Source of the DNA: Neocallimastix lanati (nom. inval.)
Taxonomy: Eukaryota > Neocallimastigomycota > Neocallimastigomycetes > Neocallimastigales > Neocallimastigaceae
DNA length: 64,000 nt
NCBI GenBank assembly: GCA_016946835.1
Contig: JACVTC010000018.1
Span: forward strand, 715,501 to 779,500
Reading direction: 5' to 3'
In this document: piece after piece, positions 48,574-60,672 of the stretch
Layout: each line of letters begins with the position of its first letter
Position numbering within the stretch: position 1 is the stretch's first letter
Program-made: the position numbers and the translations under genes
Notes under the pieces: generated by a model
What the model was told of the DNA's origin: nothing
Database searches by the model: none
The model's input: the letters and a program-made list of their open reading frames with translations, nothing else

Positions 48574-48705
48574 ATTTCTAAACCAGATACCTTTAAAGAA
48601 ATAAAAGGATTTTTATCAGCTTCCCACCTTTTATGGCACTTTTTATTTTACTATCTATGATTTCCTCCACAGTTCATCTCTAAACCATAAGTGGAAAATG
48701 AAAAT
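48574..48705 (-). promoter_or_regulatory. G/C-richer island upstream of scaffoldin-like gene
   Basis: This block stands out from the A/T background. It lies about 515-645 bases before the start codon. It contains TCTAAACCA twice (48577-48585 and 48679-48687) and the decamer CCTTTTATGG at 48627-48636, which fits the CArG consensus CC(A/T)6GG of MADS-box factors. Promoter function is inferred only from composition and position. Confidence 0.45.
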
Positions 48706-48984
48706 TACATTAATAATGAAATAGGAAAATATTTATTTATTATTTTTAAAAATTATATTTATTAATTTTTATTATATATTTATTTCATTATTTTTTATAA
48801 TATATTTTTGTATATAAATTATTTAAAACTAATATTTTAAAAAAAATAAAAAATAGTGATTTATTAATATACCTTTACTTTATATACTAAAAAATATTTA
48901 ATATTTACAAAAGTTTAAAAAGAAATAATATTTTCATTTTTATTTGTAAATATTTAATATTATTATAAAAATAATTATATATAT

Positions 48985-48985
<1 letters not shown>

Positions 48986-49020
<35 letters not shown>
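48986..49020. repeat. A35 homopolymer
   Basis: An uninterrupted run of about 35 A. It could be chance slippage or the end of a retro-inserted sequence; no gene body was recognised beside it. Confidence 0.9.
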
Positions 49021-49022
<2 letters not shown>

Positions 49023-49289
49023 TTTGAAAAGTTGTAAATGGTAAAATGTATAAATTAAATTTCTTGTTATAAAATTTTAAATAATTTTGAAAATTATACT
49101 ATTAATAAAAATCATTCACTTTTTAATAGTTTATTATTGTATATATTATATTTTAAATGTAAAATAACAATTTTATTATTAAACACCAAAATTTTAAGAA
49201 AATTTGAAATATTTTTATTATAATATTTTTATATAATATTTAATATTTAATTTTATTTATCTTTATCTTTATGATTATAAAAGAATATC

Positions 49290-49447
49290 AATATAAAATT
49301 GTATATTTTTACGGTATCTACAGTTAGCATAATATAGGGCTTATTATTATTATTATTGTTCACATATATTTCACTAATATATTAAAATATATGACATTAT
49401 TCCTTTAATTAATATAATTATAAAATTTTATATTTATATTTCTAACA
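49290..49447 (-). repeat. LTR of a second copia family (copy 2) with polypurine tract
   Basis: On the minus strand it starts TGTTAGAAATATAAATA and is preceded by GAGGAGTAA (49448-49456), a likely polypurine tract. Further matches to 6158-6335 and 55942-56098 include the AATAATAATAATAA block. The far end is approximate. Confidence 0.65.
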
Positions 49448-49456
49448 TTACTCCTC

Positions 49457-49979
49457 AAATCAAATTTTGGATGAAAGTTAGAATTGAATAAAAATATAGT
49501 ATTTGTGTTACAATATAAAATAACACTTTTGTTTTTAATATGATTATATAAATAATAAATTATAAAATAGAATTAAAGCATTTAAAAGGAATATGAAAAA
49601 TATTGTATTTTTTTATATTTATATTATTTTTTATCACTCACATTATTTTATTATTTACAGCAAAATATCTTCTGCTAAATTTGTTTCATTATATTTGTTT
49701 GTTGTATTTTAATAGTTGAAATTTTCTAAAGATTTTGTAATTTTTGATTCTGATCATACAAATCATTTAAAGAATAATGATTTTATCTACTTTTCATTCT
49801 TGGTAAATGTTAGACTCCTTACTATTATTATTTCCCTTTCAATGTTGAATTTCATTATATATGTCATTACTTGCATTTTTCATTTACAATTGATTCATCA
49901 ATAGTTACTATACAAATATCTTTTTCAATAGATTTAAACTCTGGTTATAAATCAATATTATTTTTACTTTATATACTGA
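49457..49979 (-). other. possible decayed copia 3' coding end
   Basis: One short frame near 49660-49700 reads YNETNLAEDIL, loosely like the copia RNase H end (ENLADGFTKYL). The rest is A/T-rich with no supported frame. It is listed because the LTR and polypurine tract next to it imply that coding DNA once began here. Confidence 0.3.
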
Positions 49980-51190
49980 AAATTATTCGACTTTTAATCG
50001 TATAATTATCTTTTTTTTTTTTTTTTTTTTATTAAAAAAAATTTCTTTATCTGCTTCATTATCACTATTGATTTCATCATTATTTTCTTCATCTAATTTT
50101 AGAATATTGTCATTATATTAATTATCCATTAAATTATTAATGTTTTGAATTATTTGGAGTATTTATAAAAGTTATATCATTTCTTTTATTAACGATAATA
50201 AGAATGTTTTCGTATTACTAAGAGTTATAACTGTCACGATTATATTTTTCACAATTATACAATGAATTATAAGGAATTTAAATTGAACTTTCTTCAATAT
50301 TTACAGATTCCATATCATCAGTACTTATAGAATAATTATCACGACTATCTCTAAAACTTAATTCATTAAAGATTGGAAATGGTCTGATATCTAAGTCAAA
50401 ATCAAAAGATTTTAAGATTTCATTAATATCTTGAATAGTATTTAATTTTACTTCAATATTATTATATTTTTATTGCATATCTTCTTCATCTCTAATTTCC
50501 ACTACTAATGGTTGTTCATCCTTTATTACCTCTTTAATTTTCTTTTCTTCAATCTCTTCAATATTTTTCTTGTTTCGTCTCTTAATATTAACATCATTTG
50601 GCTAATTATTTAAAATTTTGAAAGAAATTATTTTTAAACTTTAATTTTTTTTGTTTTATTATTTTTTTGTTTTATTATCAATACTTTCTACAATATCATC
50701 ATCCGAAACCATAGAAATAACAAGGTTACTATTAATGTCATCTATTTGATGATCTTCATTATTCACTAGTAACCTTTTAATTTGAATAATTTTTTCTTTT
50801 TCTGTTCTTAAGGATTTAGTATTAATCGTTAATGAAGTTCATTTTTTATTAATGTATTACTTATTCTTTCTCTTCTTCGTCAAATGCCGGTAATTTGAGG
50901 AAGTATACTCGTTACACTTGAATTAATATAGCTCATATTGTTGTCTTCATTTAATATATTAATTTAGCCTCTGTAAGAACTGTTACTAAGAATTGTTATT
51001 GCTATTATTGTTATTTTAAGCATTATTGCTATAGCTAGTTATATTTTCGTTTGATAAAACTAAATAATTTATTTTCTCTTTCTTCATTTCCAGAATCATC
51101 ATCAGAATTATTTAGGGATTTTTTAGTAACATAAAATGATTAACATTTCTTCTAAACTTTCTCTCTAGTATTCTTCATTTTATATATATA
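49980..51190 (-). pseudogene. broken copy 1 of an unrecognised multi-copy gene
   Basis: Read on the minus strand from about 51180, fragments in changing frames give an N-terminus with TKKSLNNSDDDSGNEEREN, then ERISNTL near 50860, then VSDDDIVESID, KNIEEIEEKKIKEVIKDEQ, EIRDEEDM, then NEILKSFDFDLDIRPFPIFN near 50350-50420. The same blocks recur at 58762-58990 and 61080-61990. The protein would be acidic and charged, about 350 residues. I do not recognise the family. Many stops show that this copy is dead. It sits inside the remains of a copia element. Confidence 0.6.
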
Positions 51191-51640
51191 TATATTTTAT
51201 TTGATTTTATGATTTTTTGTGAATTATTAATTTATGGATGACCAATTGGATGATTTTGATTTTATAGTTGTTGCGATTGAAATGGCTTTGATGAATTTGA
51301 TTATTATATTTGATTCGCTTAAATAGGTATTATTAATTAAGATTTAATAATATAATATAATTATAAAATTTAAATTTCAAATATTATTGGCTTTATTTTA
51401 TCTATAGAACTTTAATTATTATTATTCTTATTGATAAGTTGATTTAGGATAAAAAAAATTTTGTTTTCTTTATTTTAATTGGGGGAGTCAAATATTATTT
51501 ATTAAAGTTTGATAAAATAATGAAATTAACATTTTTACCAATTAAAGATTGAAAATATGATGAAATATTTGGGTATCAAAACAATTTATTACAATTAAGT
51601 ATTGTGATACGAAACTTTATTTAATAATTTATAGAAATTA
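50962..51640. repeat. dispersed repeat, block B copy 1
   Basis: This block matches 58762-59373 in direct orientation at roughly 85-90% by eye, including the N-terminal part of the unrecognised gene and about 450 bases of its upstream flank. The match ends on the right near 51580-51640. Confidence 0.75.
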
Positions 51641-51784
51641 TTAAATTTATTAATAATTTTGATTTAATAAAAATTTAATTAATACTTTAATTTAATTTAT
51701 TAATTTTTTTTTTAGTAAATAATTTTATTTTTTTATTATTATTATTATTATTGACCATTTAAAGTCAATAAATATAATACATTT

Positions 51785-51900
51785 CCATCAAGGATAATTT
51801 TCAGTTGCTAATTCAATTATTCTGTTAAGATTTACAAAATAATTAAAATTTATTACCTTTTATGGTTTTTCTTTATCTTAAAGTTTAAATACTTGGTTAG
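51785..51900 (-). pseudogene. copia gag N-terminal remnant
   Basis: On the minus strand one frame reads VINFNYFVNLNRIIELATEN, then YP-stop-W, matching the gag start of element C (GITFNYSENFNRVIELSTEN, then YPSW). Together with the LTR at 49290-49447 it outlines an old minus-strand copia element whose middle is gone. Confidence 0.7.
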
Positions 51901-52249
51901 TCCTTCATGGTGGCATTTTATTTTTTAATAAAAATTGAATTCATAATATAGCTATATTTAATTTTTATATTTTTATAAATTATTTGAATTCAGGATAGAT
52001 TTTATGTGTTGGGATGTTTTATTTTTAATATATTATTTTTAATTATTTTAATAATTATATATTAATTTCATATTTATTTATAATAAAAATAATTTTTTTA
52101 TATTGTATATATTCTTTAATTCATGTATCAAATTAAACAATATTAGACATTTAAATTTATTTGGTACTATTAATAGTAATAAATTTAATTTTGTGTATTT
52201 ATATATTATTATATATATTAAAATTTATATATATATATATGGGTTTATT

Positions 52250-52740
52250 TTTTTTTTAAAAAATAAGACGTTTCAATTAAAATTGTTATAAAAACTAATA
52301 ATAATAGTTATTTAAAAATTAGTTAAATTGGGAAAAAGTAAACCAATTATTATTGTATATATTAAAAAAAAATGCCAATTTATATATTGATACTAAAATC
52401 ATTTTACTATAATAAAAGTTACAACTTAAACAAAAAATAAATAATTTTATATATTTCTCATATCTAATAAATAAAAATATTGTAATTTTTATTTTAAAAA
52501 ATAAAGATTTAAACTTTAGAGAGTTCAACTAATTAAAATAATATTCTACAAAATATCATTATTGTTATTTCTTATTGACTATTATTAAAAAAGATTAAGT
52601 AAAAGAGAAATTAATATAAAATTATGTTGAATTTTGGATAAATCTAATTTATTTATCTCTGTATGGCTTTTTTTTTATAAGATTAAAAAGCACACATATT
52701 TAAAATATCTTATTTTATTAAATTTCTTAAGTAAGTTTAT
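52250..52740. repeat. dispersed repeat, block A copy 1
   Basis: This A/T-rich block matches 57890-58260 and then 58660-58760 in direct orientation (shared landmarks TCATTTTACTATAA, ATTCTACAAAATATC, TTATTGACTATTA). It shows no coding potential. Confidence 0.65.
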
Positions 52741-53647
52741 AATTTTTAAAAAGAAATAGAACTACGCTTTAAAAATAGTTTTAATTCAAAAGTTTTTTGG
52801 TAAATGTTTTTTATTTAATTTTGTTTGTTTAAAATTATTAAAGTGTAATTCATTTTTCAAAAAAATTATTTAAAATATAAATAAATTAGTATATAAAAAT
52901 ATATTCAATCCACTTTTATTTAATGTGTATGAAAAAAAAGGTATTGCAATATGGTGTATAATAAATTTATTCTTTATTATTTTTATTTTTCCAAAAATGA
53001 AATACAATATTTTACAATTAAAATGACCTAAATATTTTTTTAATTTCAGTTTTTTTTTTTGTATACAATATTTTTTATTATAAAATAATAATAATAAAAT
53101 ATTAATTTACATTTTAAAATAATGATATTCAAAATGAATAATTTAACTTGTAAAAAAAAATTTTAAATAAAATTATTTATGTATTTAAATAATAATGAAA
53201 AATTATCTTATAATAAATTTACTAAAAGAAAAAAAAAAGATTATAATATTTATAAGAATAATATAAAAAAATTTTATTATATGAATAAAAGAAATAATAA
53301 AAATCTATATATAAAAAATAAAAAAAAAATTAACAATTAATATATAAATAAATTATATTTATTTATTTAATAATTAAAATTATATGTATAAGATTTTCAT
53401 TTATTTACATAATATAAAAATATTATAAAAATAATAATTTTTTTAATAATAAAAAATTTAAAAATAAAATAACTGAATAAAAATAAATTATTAACTGGAA
53501 ATATTTTACTATATTATAATTCATATAAAAGCATCACTTTCTTAAAAAACTATGTATCTACTTTTATAAATTTTTATGATTTTGAAGAAATTAATTATTT
53601 ATAAAATTAAATATTAAAGATTGAAAATAAATTTAACAAATGAAATA

Positions 53648-53679
<32 letters not shown>

Positions 53680-53884
53680 AAATCAATGCTCATAAAGAAT
53701 TCATTATTAAATTAAATAACTTTAAATTAAAATATTATAAACATTATTAAATAAAATTTCATTTTATCGGAAAATAAAATAAATTTTAATATAAAAATAA
53801 TTAAAATAAATTAAATATTAATTAAAATATTAAATTTTAAAATATAATATTTAATAAAATTCTATTTTAATAAATTAAGTATAT
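52741..53884. other. A/T desert, nothing recognised
   Basis: Nearly pure A/T with an AAAT run at 53650-53681. No gene or repeat boundary was recognised. Confidence 0.55.
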
Positions 53885-54099
53885 TGTATTATATTATATT
53901 ATATTATATTATATTATATTATATTATATTATATTATATTATATTATATTATATTATATTATATTATATTATATTATATTATATTATATTATATTATATT
54001 ATATTATATTATATAATATTATATTATATTATATTATATTATATTATATTATATTATATTATATTATATTATATTATATTATATTATATTATATTATAT
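53885..54099. repeat. (ATATT)n microsatellite
   Basis: About 43 copies of a five-base unit, with one interruption near 54013. It reads as an open frame of Tyr/Ile/Leu only because the unit lacks stops in that frame. Confidence 0.95.
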
Positions 54100-55119
54100 T
54101 CAATCTGTACTTTATATTCATATTCTACTATTTATTTTATTTATTTTATTTTATTTTTTTTTAATTTTAAAGAAATATTTTTTACTATAATTATTTTTAA
54201 TAGAATAATAGTATTATTTAATTAATAAAAATAAAATTTTAAAAATTTCCTAAAATAATTTTATTAAAAATTCGCCTTTTGACTATTTAATAAATAGTTA
54301 ATAGTTGATTTATATAAAAAATTAGAAATATAAAAATTATTTTGAAAAAACTGTTATCAATATATAAAATTAAATTTAAAATCAAAAAGTAAATAAAAAT
54401 AATAAATAAAAATAATAATAAATAAAATAAAAAGGAAAAAAAGTAAAACAGAACAAAAAAATTAAAAATGGAATATTTGTTATTTATTAAATTTAAATAA
54501 ATACTCTTTATTTAAAAATTTTATAATTATATTATTTAATTTATAATAATATAATTAATTAAAGAAAAATAAATCATACTATTTTTTTTAATTATAAAAT
54601 TTATATATTAATTAATATTTTATCACCTATAGAAATAAAAGATTATTTAAAATAAAAAAAAATTCAATAAAATAAAACAGACTTTCTTGAGATTATGACT
54701 ATAATTTTTTAAAATAATAGAATAGATAACGTAATATTGAAAAAATAAAAAAATTGATTAAAATTTACATAAAAATAGGTGAAGAGATAAGTGGTTTTTT
54801 ACTATTAAATATTTATTAATAATCAAACAGTATACTAATGATTATTAACGAACAACAATAATTATAGCAATTATGTAAATTTTGTTTTTATCAAAGATAA
54901 CATAATATAAACATAATATTTAGCTTATATTATTCTGTCATTAAAAAAAATTATTTATGGCAAGTACGATAACTATATATAAAGGACTACTTTTAAATAA
55001 AAAAAAATTAACAAACAAATCAAAAACAATAATTATTATAACGTTTTCATTAAAAATATAACAATAGAAAAATCATTGATAAACACATTCATACAATAAA
55101 TAATAATAATAAATATAAA
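54100..55119. other. A/T-rich region, nothing recognised
   Basis: No supported frame. A 5' LTR or leader of the plus-strand copia remnant that follows could be hidden here. Confidence 0.45.
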
Positions 55120-55941
55120 GATGGATAGCAAGAATATTTCTTTAATGATTATTTCATACTCGAAACTTTAGAAATCAATAATATTATTTTTAATTACTCT
55201 AAAAATCAATAATAATTTTGAATATTCATTTAAATTATTTAATATTTAAAATATACTTTGAAAATTTTGATCTCCATTAATCCGTTTCAAAGTTATCTTC
55301 AATAATTATAATGACTTACCACAAGTGATAATTTATGATAATAACGAAAACAGATTATTTAAAATCAACCAATATCCGATGATATGAACTTTTTTAAAGT
55401 ATGATAATGACATTAAAAAATAAATAGCTATTTAAAAAAAATGAAATAATTAAAAATAAATTGATAAATCTTTGACGTAGTCCACCGAGTCATTTTAATA
55501 TTTCAAGAAGCAAACACAAATATAATATTACTAATATACAATTTAAAAGAGTAATATTTATTAATTAAATAAGAAATCTTAATAGAATCAAAATTTTAAA
55601 AATATAAATGTTTAATTTGATAAAAGAATATAAATTATGTTTATTAATTAGGAGTTATATTGATCTTCTTTTAATTTTTGTATATGGTATAATATAAATA
55701 CTTATTACAAGAGGTTGGATAAAATTCATATGACATGAAAATCTCTATTTTTTTTTATTTTAATATTAAAATATAACCTAACCCTAACATTTAAAATCAG
55801 AAATATCATTATCAATGAATCTATCTAAGTATTTATTACTTTCTTTTTTACCCTAATTATTATTAATTGTATAAAATATATTAAATTCTAATTTTATAAT
55901 TTAAATAATTTAACTAAAAATTATACCCATAGAAAACCTTC
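55120..55941 (+). pseudogene. decayed copia fragment (element E): gag start joined to integrase start
   Basis: One frame near 55166-55205 reads INNIIFNYSKN, the gag N-terminal motif (compare GITFNYSKNF at 5669). Near 55280-55370 another reads FKVIFNNYNDLPQVIIYDNN, closely matching the segment just before integrase in element A (YKVIFNNYDNSPQALIYDNN). The two are only about 80 bases apart, so nearly all of gag and protease is deleted. An LTR follows at 55942. Confidence 0.65.
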
Positions 55942-56098
55942 TATAAGAAATATAAATATAAAGTTTTATGACTATATTAATATAAGGAGTAATGTTAAAT
56001 ATTTTAATATATTCGTATAAGATATGTAATCAAAAATAATAATAAACGACATATAATGTTAACCATAAGTACCGTATAAATGTACAATGTATAATACC
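55942..56098 (+). repeat. LTR of a second copia family (copy 3)
   Basis: The block begins with TATAAGAAATATAAATATAA and continues ATAAGGAGTAATGTTAAATA and AATAATAATAAACG, aligning with 6158-6335 and 49447-49290. G/C-richer gypsy sequence begins immediately after it. Confidence 0.55.
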
Positions 56099-56900
56099 GG
56101 TAGTTCTGAGGAACAAAGGAAAGGTATTTTAAATTATCAAATTCGATTATCCGTACATAAAGAATTCATGAATGTAGAATTCAATAACCCTACGAAGATC
56201 TCCCTGAAGGACCTAACCCGCTGCCTAATCCGTTGATACATTGACTAGAAGAGATACTGCGTCGAGAAGTTAGAAAAAGGGACAATTGCCAGGACGACTG
56301 AGCTTCAGTTGCGGCATTGTTAGGAATTTACAATACGGAGTACTGAATTTTTAGTGAATGAAAAAGAAAGAAACGAAAATGGTAAGAATGATAATAGGAA
56401 GAAGCAAAGAGTTCCCTCCTTAAAGGGAAAACGATAAGACTCCCAGGGAAAAGGAAAGATTTACTCAAATGACAACCTTTTATCGGACAAAGGAAACTAC
56501 AAAATGTCCAATAGAATCTTTTCAAACAACAATAACCCCTATTTCACTTATAAACATTGTGGTTGGTAAATTCCTAAATCTTCATTACCCTATGGTAATG
56601 AGGACTTGCCTAATAACCATCGATGCTAATTGAGGTATAAATTTAAAGAGATTAGCACTTAATAAAAGATTACAAGAACTACTTATTAGACTAAAAGATA
56701 ATATATCTATTGTAATAAGATGCTCTCAACCCTCCGGAAATTCTCTATGACAAAAATTTAACAAGTGGAAATCCACCATAACCAAGGATACAAGGACTAC
56801 CCTCCGGAAAATCTATAGGAGAAACTTTTGCCAGTGAAAATTATCCCAAGCCAGAAGCAAAACGACAACCCTCCGGAAATTTCCAAGGTAATCCATACTG
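56099..56900 (+). pseudogene. Ty3/gypsy fragment 1 (between protease and RT)
   Basis: Base composition rises sharply. The part at 56600-56900 matches 59640-59900 (GINLKxL...QELLIxL, then a 69-base tandem repeat), which in fragment 2 lies between the protease and reverse transcriptase. The part before 56600 is probably the matching gag or protease region but shows no clear motif. Stops are frequent; it is dead. Confidence 0.6.
56731..56880 (+). repeat. 69-bp coding minisatellite in gypsy fragment 1
   Basis: CCTCCGGAAA recurs at 56731, 56801 and 56870, about 69-70 bases apart. In frame, units start NPPE or YPPE and are 23 residues long. Confidence 0.8.
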
Positions 56901-57889
56901 TGAATTATTATTTCAAATACTTTTTTGTTAATTTTTTTTTTATTATTTATTTATTTATTAGTTTGGTTGATTTCTTAGATTTTATTTATTTATTTTGTTT
57001 ATTATTTAATCAAATGAAAATACTAATTCCTGAATTTCTCAATTTATTTTTCATACATAAATATTTCTAAAAAACTCTAGAGAATCACTGAGACTTTTTA
57101 ATTTTACAAAAAACCTTCAATAAATATTTCCTTTTTACTAAAATTTTATTTTTATAAAAAGTTTGATTTATTAATAATAACAAATTTAATATTAAAAACT
57201 ATATTCAATGAAATGTATTTATGTGTTAAATTAAATTCATAATTTAATAGCAATAATATATATGAGACTTACAAAATTTTTAAAACCATATTATTTTTAT
57301 CCTAAACTATATAAATAAAAAATTATTTTAATACATCCTACTTATTTGTGATATATTATCTTTTTTATTTTAATATTATTATTTCTAATTTCTTATTATT
57401 TATTTTAATTTTAATAAATTCTATTTAATAAAAAAAATTAAGAATTTAAACAAAACATCAATTTATTTATAATCAAGAAATAAAAAAAAATACTTAAAAT
57501 AATTTTTTTATTACAAATATAATTATTATTTACAATAATTGCAACTTTTATGATTTTTATTATTTAATCAAATTTAATAAAACTAATTAAAATTAATTAT
57601 TTATTTCATTTTTATTATGAAATATATTCATATTAATAAAAAAAATAAAAATAAAAATATAAATATTAACTAATAATAATTTAGAATTTAATGTTAGAAT
57701 TAATTTATAAAGCAAATGATTTTTTCGGAGGTAAAATTAAATTTTAAATTAAATATATTATGAACTTTTGAATACTAATTTTAATAATAAAATTAAATAA
57801 GATCTAATTTAAAAGAAAATTTTTAAAAAAAAAAAAAAAACATTTAATTAATATAATAAAATGAGTTTATATATAGTTTTTTATTTTAT
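56901..57889. other. A/T-rich region, nothing recognised
   Basis: Nearly pure A/T with no supported frame or ordered repeat. Confidence 0.5.
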
Positions 57890-58760
57890 TTTTCATTATA
57901 TAATAGGTTTTAATTTAAATTATTGTAAAAACTAATAAGAATAGAAATTAAAATTTTGTTAAATTGGAAAAAGATAAAATAGTTATTGTTGTTTATATAA
58001 GAGAAAAAATGACAAATTATAAATTGATAATGAAATCATTTTACTATAAGAAAAGTTAACACTTAAAAAATAAATATATAATTATATTTCTCATATCAAT
58101 ACTACAAATAAATTATATTTTTTATTTTAAAAAAAATAGATTTAAACTTTAAGAAGTTCTTTAAGTAATTAAAATAATATTCTACAAAATATCTTTATTA
58201 TTATTTCTTATTGACTATTACTAAGAAAAATTTTAAATAAAAAAGAAATCAATATTATAATGATTAACACATAAATAGGGAAAAAATATTTAAGAAGCTC
58301 CATTAAAAAAAAAAAAAATTATAAAGGCTTAATATTAACATAAGTGATTTATGAGAAAATAAATTTTATATGGAATAAAAATATTTATGAGAGAAACAGA
58401 ATAAATAAAAAATTATTATTAATCAAAAAATAAATGTTATTAATGATATATGAATTATATTATTTATTTATTTATTTTAAAAAGTAATACGAAATAAAAA
58501 TGAAAAACAATTATTCTTTTATTCATAAATTAAAAAAAAAATAAATAAATATATATATATAATTTTAAAAATATATAATATAAAATATAAAATATATAGT
58601 GTAATATTTAATATAAAAAATATAAATTTTTAGAAATATAAATATAAAAATATAAAATTTTATTTAAATTTGGATAAACTTAATTTATTTGTCTTTGTAA
58701 TTTTTTTTTTATAAATTAAAAACACACGTATTTGAAATATCTTAGTTAATTAAATTATTT
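57890..58760. repeat. dispersed repeat, block A copy 2
   Basis: The ends (57890-58260 and 58660-58760) match 52250-52740. The 400 bases between are A/T-rich and absent from copy 1, so they look like an insertion. Block B follows directly. Confidence 0.6.
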
Positions 58761-58761
58761 T

Positions 58762-59373
58762 AGCCTCTTGTAAAACTGTTACTAGTATTGTTATTGCTAT
58801 TATTGTTATTTTTAACTTCATTACTATAGCTAGTTATATTTTGGTTTGATTGAACTAAATAATTTATTTTCTCTTTCTTCATTTCCAGAATCATCATCAG
58901 AATTATTTGGGGATTTTTTAGTAATATAAATTGATTTACATTTCTTCTAAATTTTCTCTCTAGTCTTCTTCATTTTATATATATATTATCTATTTGAATT
59001 TATGATTTTTTGTGAATTATTTATTTATAGATGTCCAATTGGATGATTTTGATCTTTTAATTGTTGCGATTGTAATGGCTTTTGCTGAACTTGATTACTA
59101 TATATTTAATTTATTTTGATAATGAATTTAAATAAGTATTATTAATTAAAATTTAGTAATATAATATAATTATAAAATTTAAATATCAAGTCTTATTGAC
59201 ATTATTTTATATATAAAACTTTAATTAGTACTATTTTTATTGATAAGTTGATTTAGGATAAGAAAAGTCTGTTTTTTTGATTTTAATTGGTAAATCAAGT
59301 ATTATTTATTAAAATTTGATAATATAATGAAATTAACATTTTTATGAATTAAAGTTTGAAAATATGATGAAAT
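58762..59373 (-). repeat. dispersed repeat, block B copy 2, with broken gene start
   Basis: It matches 50962-51640. On the minus strand 58762-58990 encodes the N-terminal part of the unrecognised gene family (SIYITKKSPNNSDDDSGNEE). The match stops abruptly near 59373 where gypsy fragment 2 begins, so this is a breakpoint. Confidence 0.7.
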
Positions 59374-60672
59374 ACCCTACGTACCATGATTGACACGATA
59401 AGTATCAATATTCCTCTTGTAATAATGGGCTCTCATGACAAAATAGCAAAACCATTCACATTTACTACCTACTTTAATATAGAAGAACATTTTGAGCACA
59501 CGATATTCTTAGGATAAAACTTCTTAAAGTAGCACAAGATCTATAGTAGTTTCGATGACCAAGGAAAAAGAACCACGAAGATAGTCTGTCTGGGAGGATC
59601 CCGCCTAAACTACCTTCTGGAAGACAAAACATGTTCAATAACTGTCGCTACTAACGAAGGTATAAACTTAAAAGAATTAATAACTACAAAAGGCATGTAA
59701 GAACTTCTTATTAAATCAATAAAAAATAAGTTATAGTAAGATGAACGCAACCCTCCTAAAATCATATAAGAGAAAATTCTACCAGCATAAATTATTCTAA
59801 ATCAGGACAACCAAGACTACCATCCGGAAATAAGAAAGAAGAAACTTTGGCCAGAGAAAATTTTTCTAAGCCAAAAACTAAACGACGACCCTACGGAATA
59901 ATTATAGGCACCACTTCAGCCAGAGATAATCTTCCAAGACCACAACAGGCGGGACAACCCTATAGAAGAAGTCAGAGACAGAGTTCTTAGTATTATTGTA
60001 TGTACTAAAGGATCAATACCCCTAGAATACTTATGATTAACTACCGAAGAATTAGTGAGGAAATAATACTCCGCTTGGATTGAAGCATTCAGCGAAAAAT
60101 TAGCCAACACGTTATCTAAGCATAGATCCTACGACTGTGCCATAGAGTTGAAGGAAGGTAACACTTTCATCTATGATCATATATATCATACGTCCAAAAA
60201 AGAGGACGAAGAGATTCAAAAATATTTTAAAGATAACCTTACTAACGGATTTATCAAAAGATTTATTTCTCCCGTTGCACGCCTAGCCCTATTTCAAAGG
60301 ATGAAAAATGCAAATCTCTGCCTATGTATTGACTACAGAAAATTAAACCAGCAAATCCTACGGGATTCCTACCAGCTCCCCTTGATCACTGTTGTTTTCG
60401 AGGCTATGAAAGGCTTGAAAATTTTAGTAAGCTCGATTTAAAAAGTGCTTATAACCTTATTAAATTATGTGAAAGTGATGAATTCAAAACCGCCATCCTT
60501 ACCAAATATGGCCATTTTGAATATACAGTGATGACTTTTGGTCTTACCAACGTCCCTGCTATTTTTAAATGTTTCATCAACACTATACTACTCGTTGTTA
60601 TTAACAAATATATCCAAGTTCAACTAGATGATATTGTAATCTATTCAAAAAATTTAAAAGAACATTTTAAAC
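59374..60672 (+). pseudogene. Ty3/gypsy fragment 2 (protease edge to reverse transcriptase)
   Basis: The start resembles the protease approach (VIMGSHDKIAKPFTFTTYFN, then IEEHFEHTIF). The reverse transcriptase is clear: AFSEKLANTLSKHRSYDCAI, LCLCIDYRKLNQQILRDSYQ, SKLDLKSAYNLIKLCESDEF, ILTKYGHFEYTVMTFGLTN and QLDDIVIYSKNLKEH (catalytic LDD). A frame shift lies near 60420 and stops occur upstream. It ends near 60672 where ankyrin-like sequence begins. Its balanced base composition contrasts with the flanks. Confidence 0.88.
59752..59990 (+). repeat. 69-bp coding minisatellite in gypsy fragment 2
   Basis: Units start at 59752, 59821, 59890 and 59959, exactly 69 bases apart, each opening with a CCTCCGGAAA-like decamer. 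This is the same 23-residue repeat as in fragment 1, with one more unit. Confidence 0.8.

Noticed and set aside
48986-49020. A35 run as the poly(A) tail of a processed pseudogene
   Set aside because: No recognisable coding sequence or target duplication adjoins it.
53884-54225. 113-codon plus-strand open frame of Tyr-Tyr-Ile-Ile-Leu repeats
   Set aside because: It is the translation of an (ATATT)n microsatellite.
55780-55800. Telomere-like CCTAACCCTAAC
   Set aside because: Only about two units inside A/T-rich DNA with coding relics on both sides; no array.
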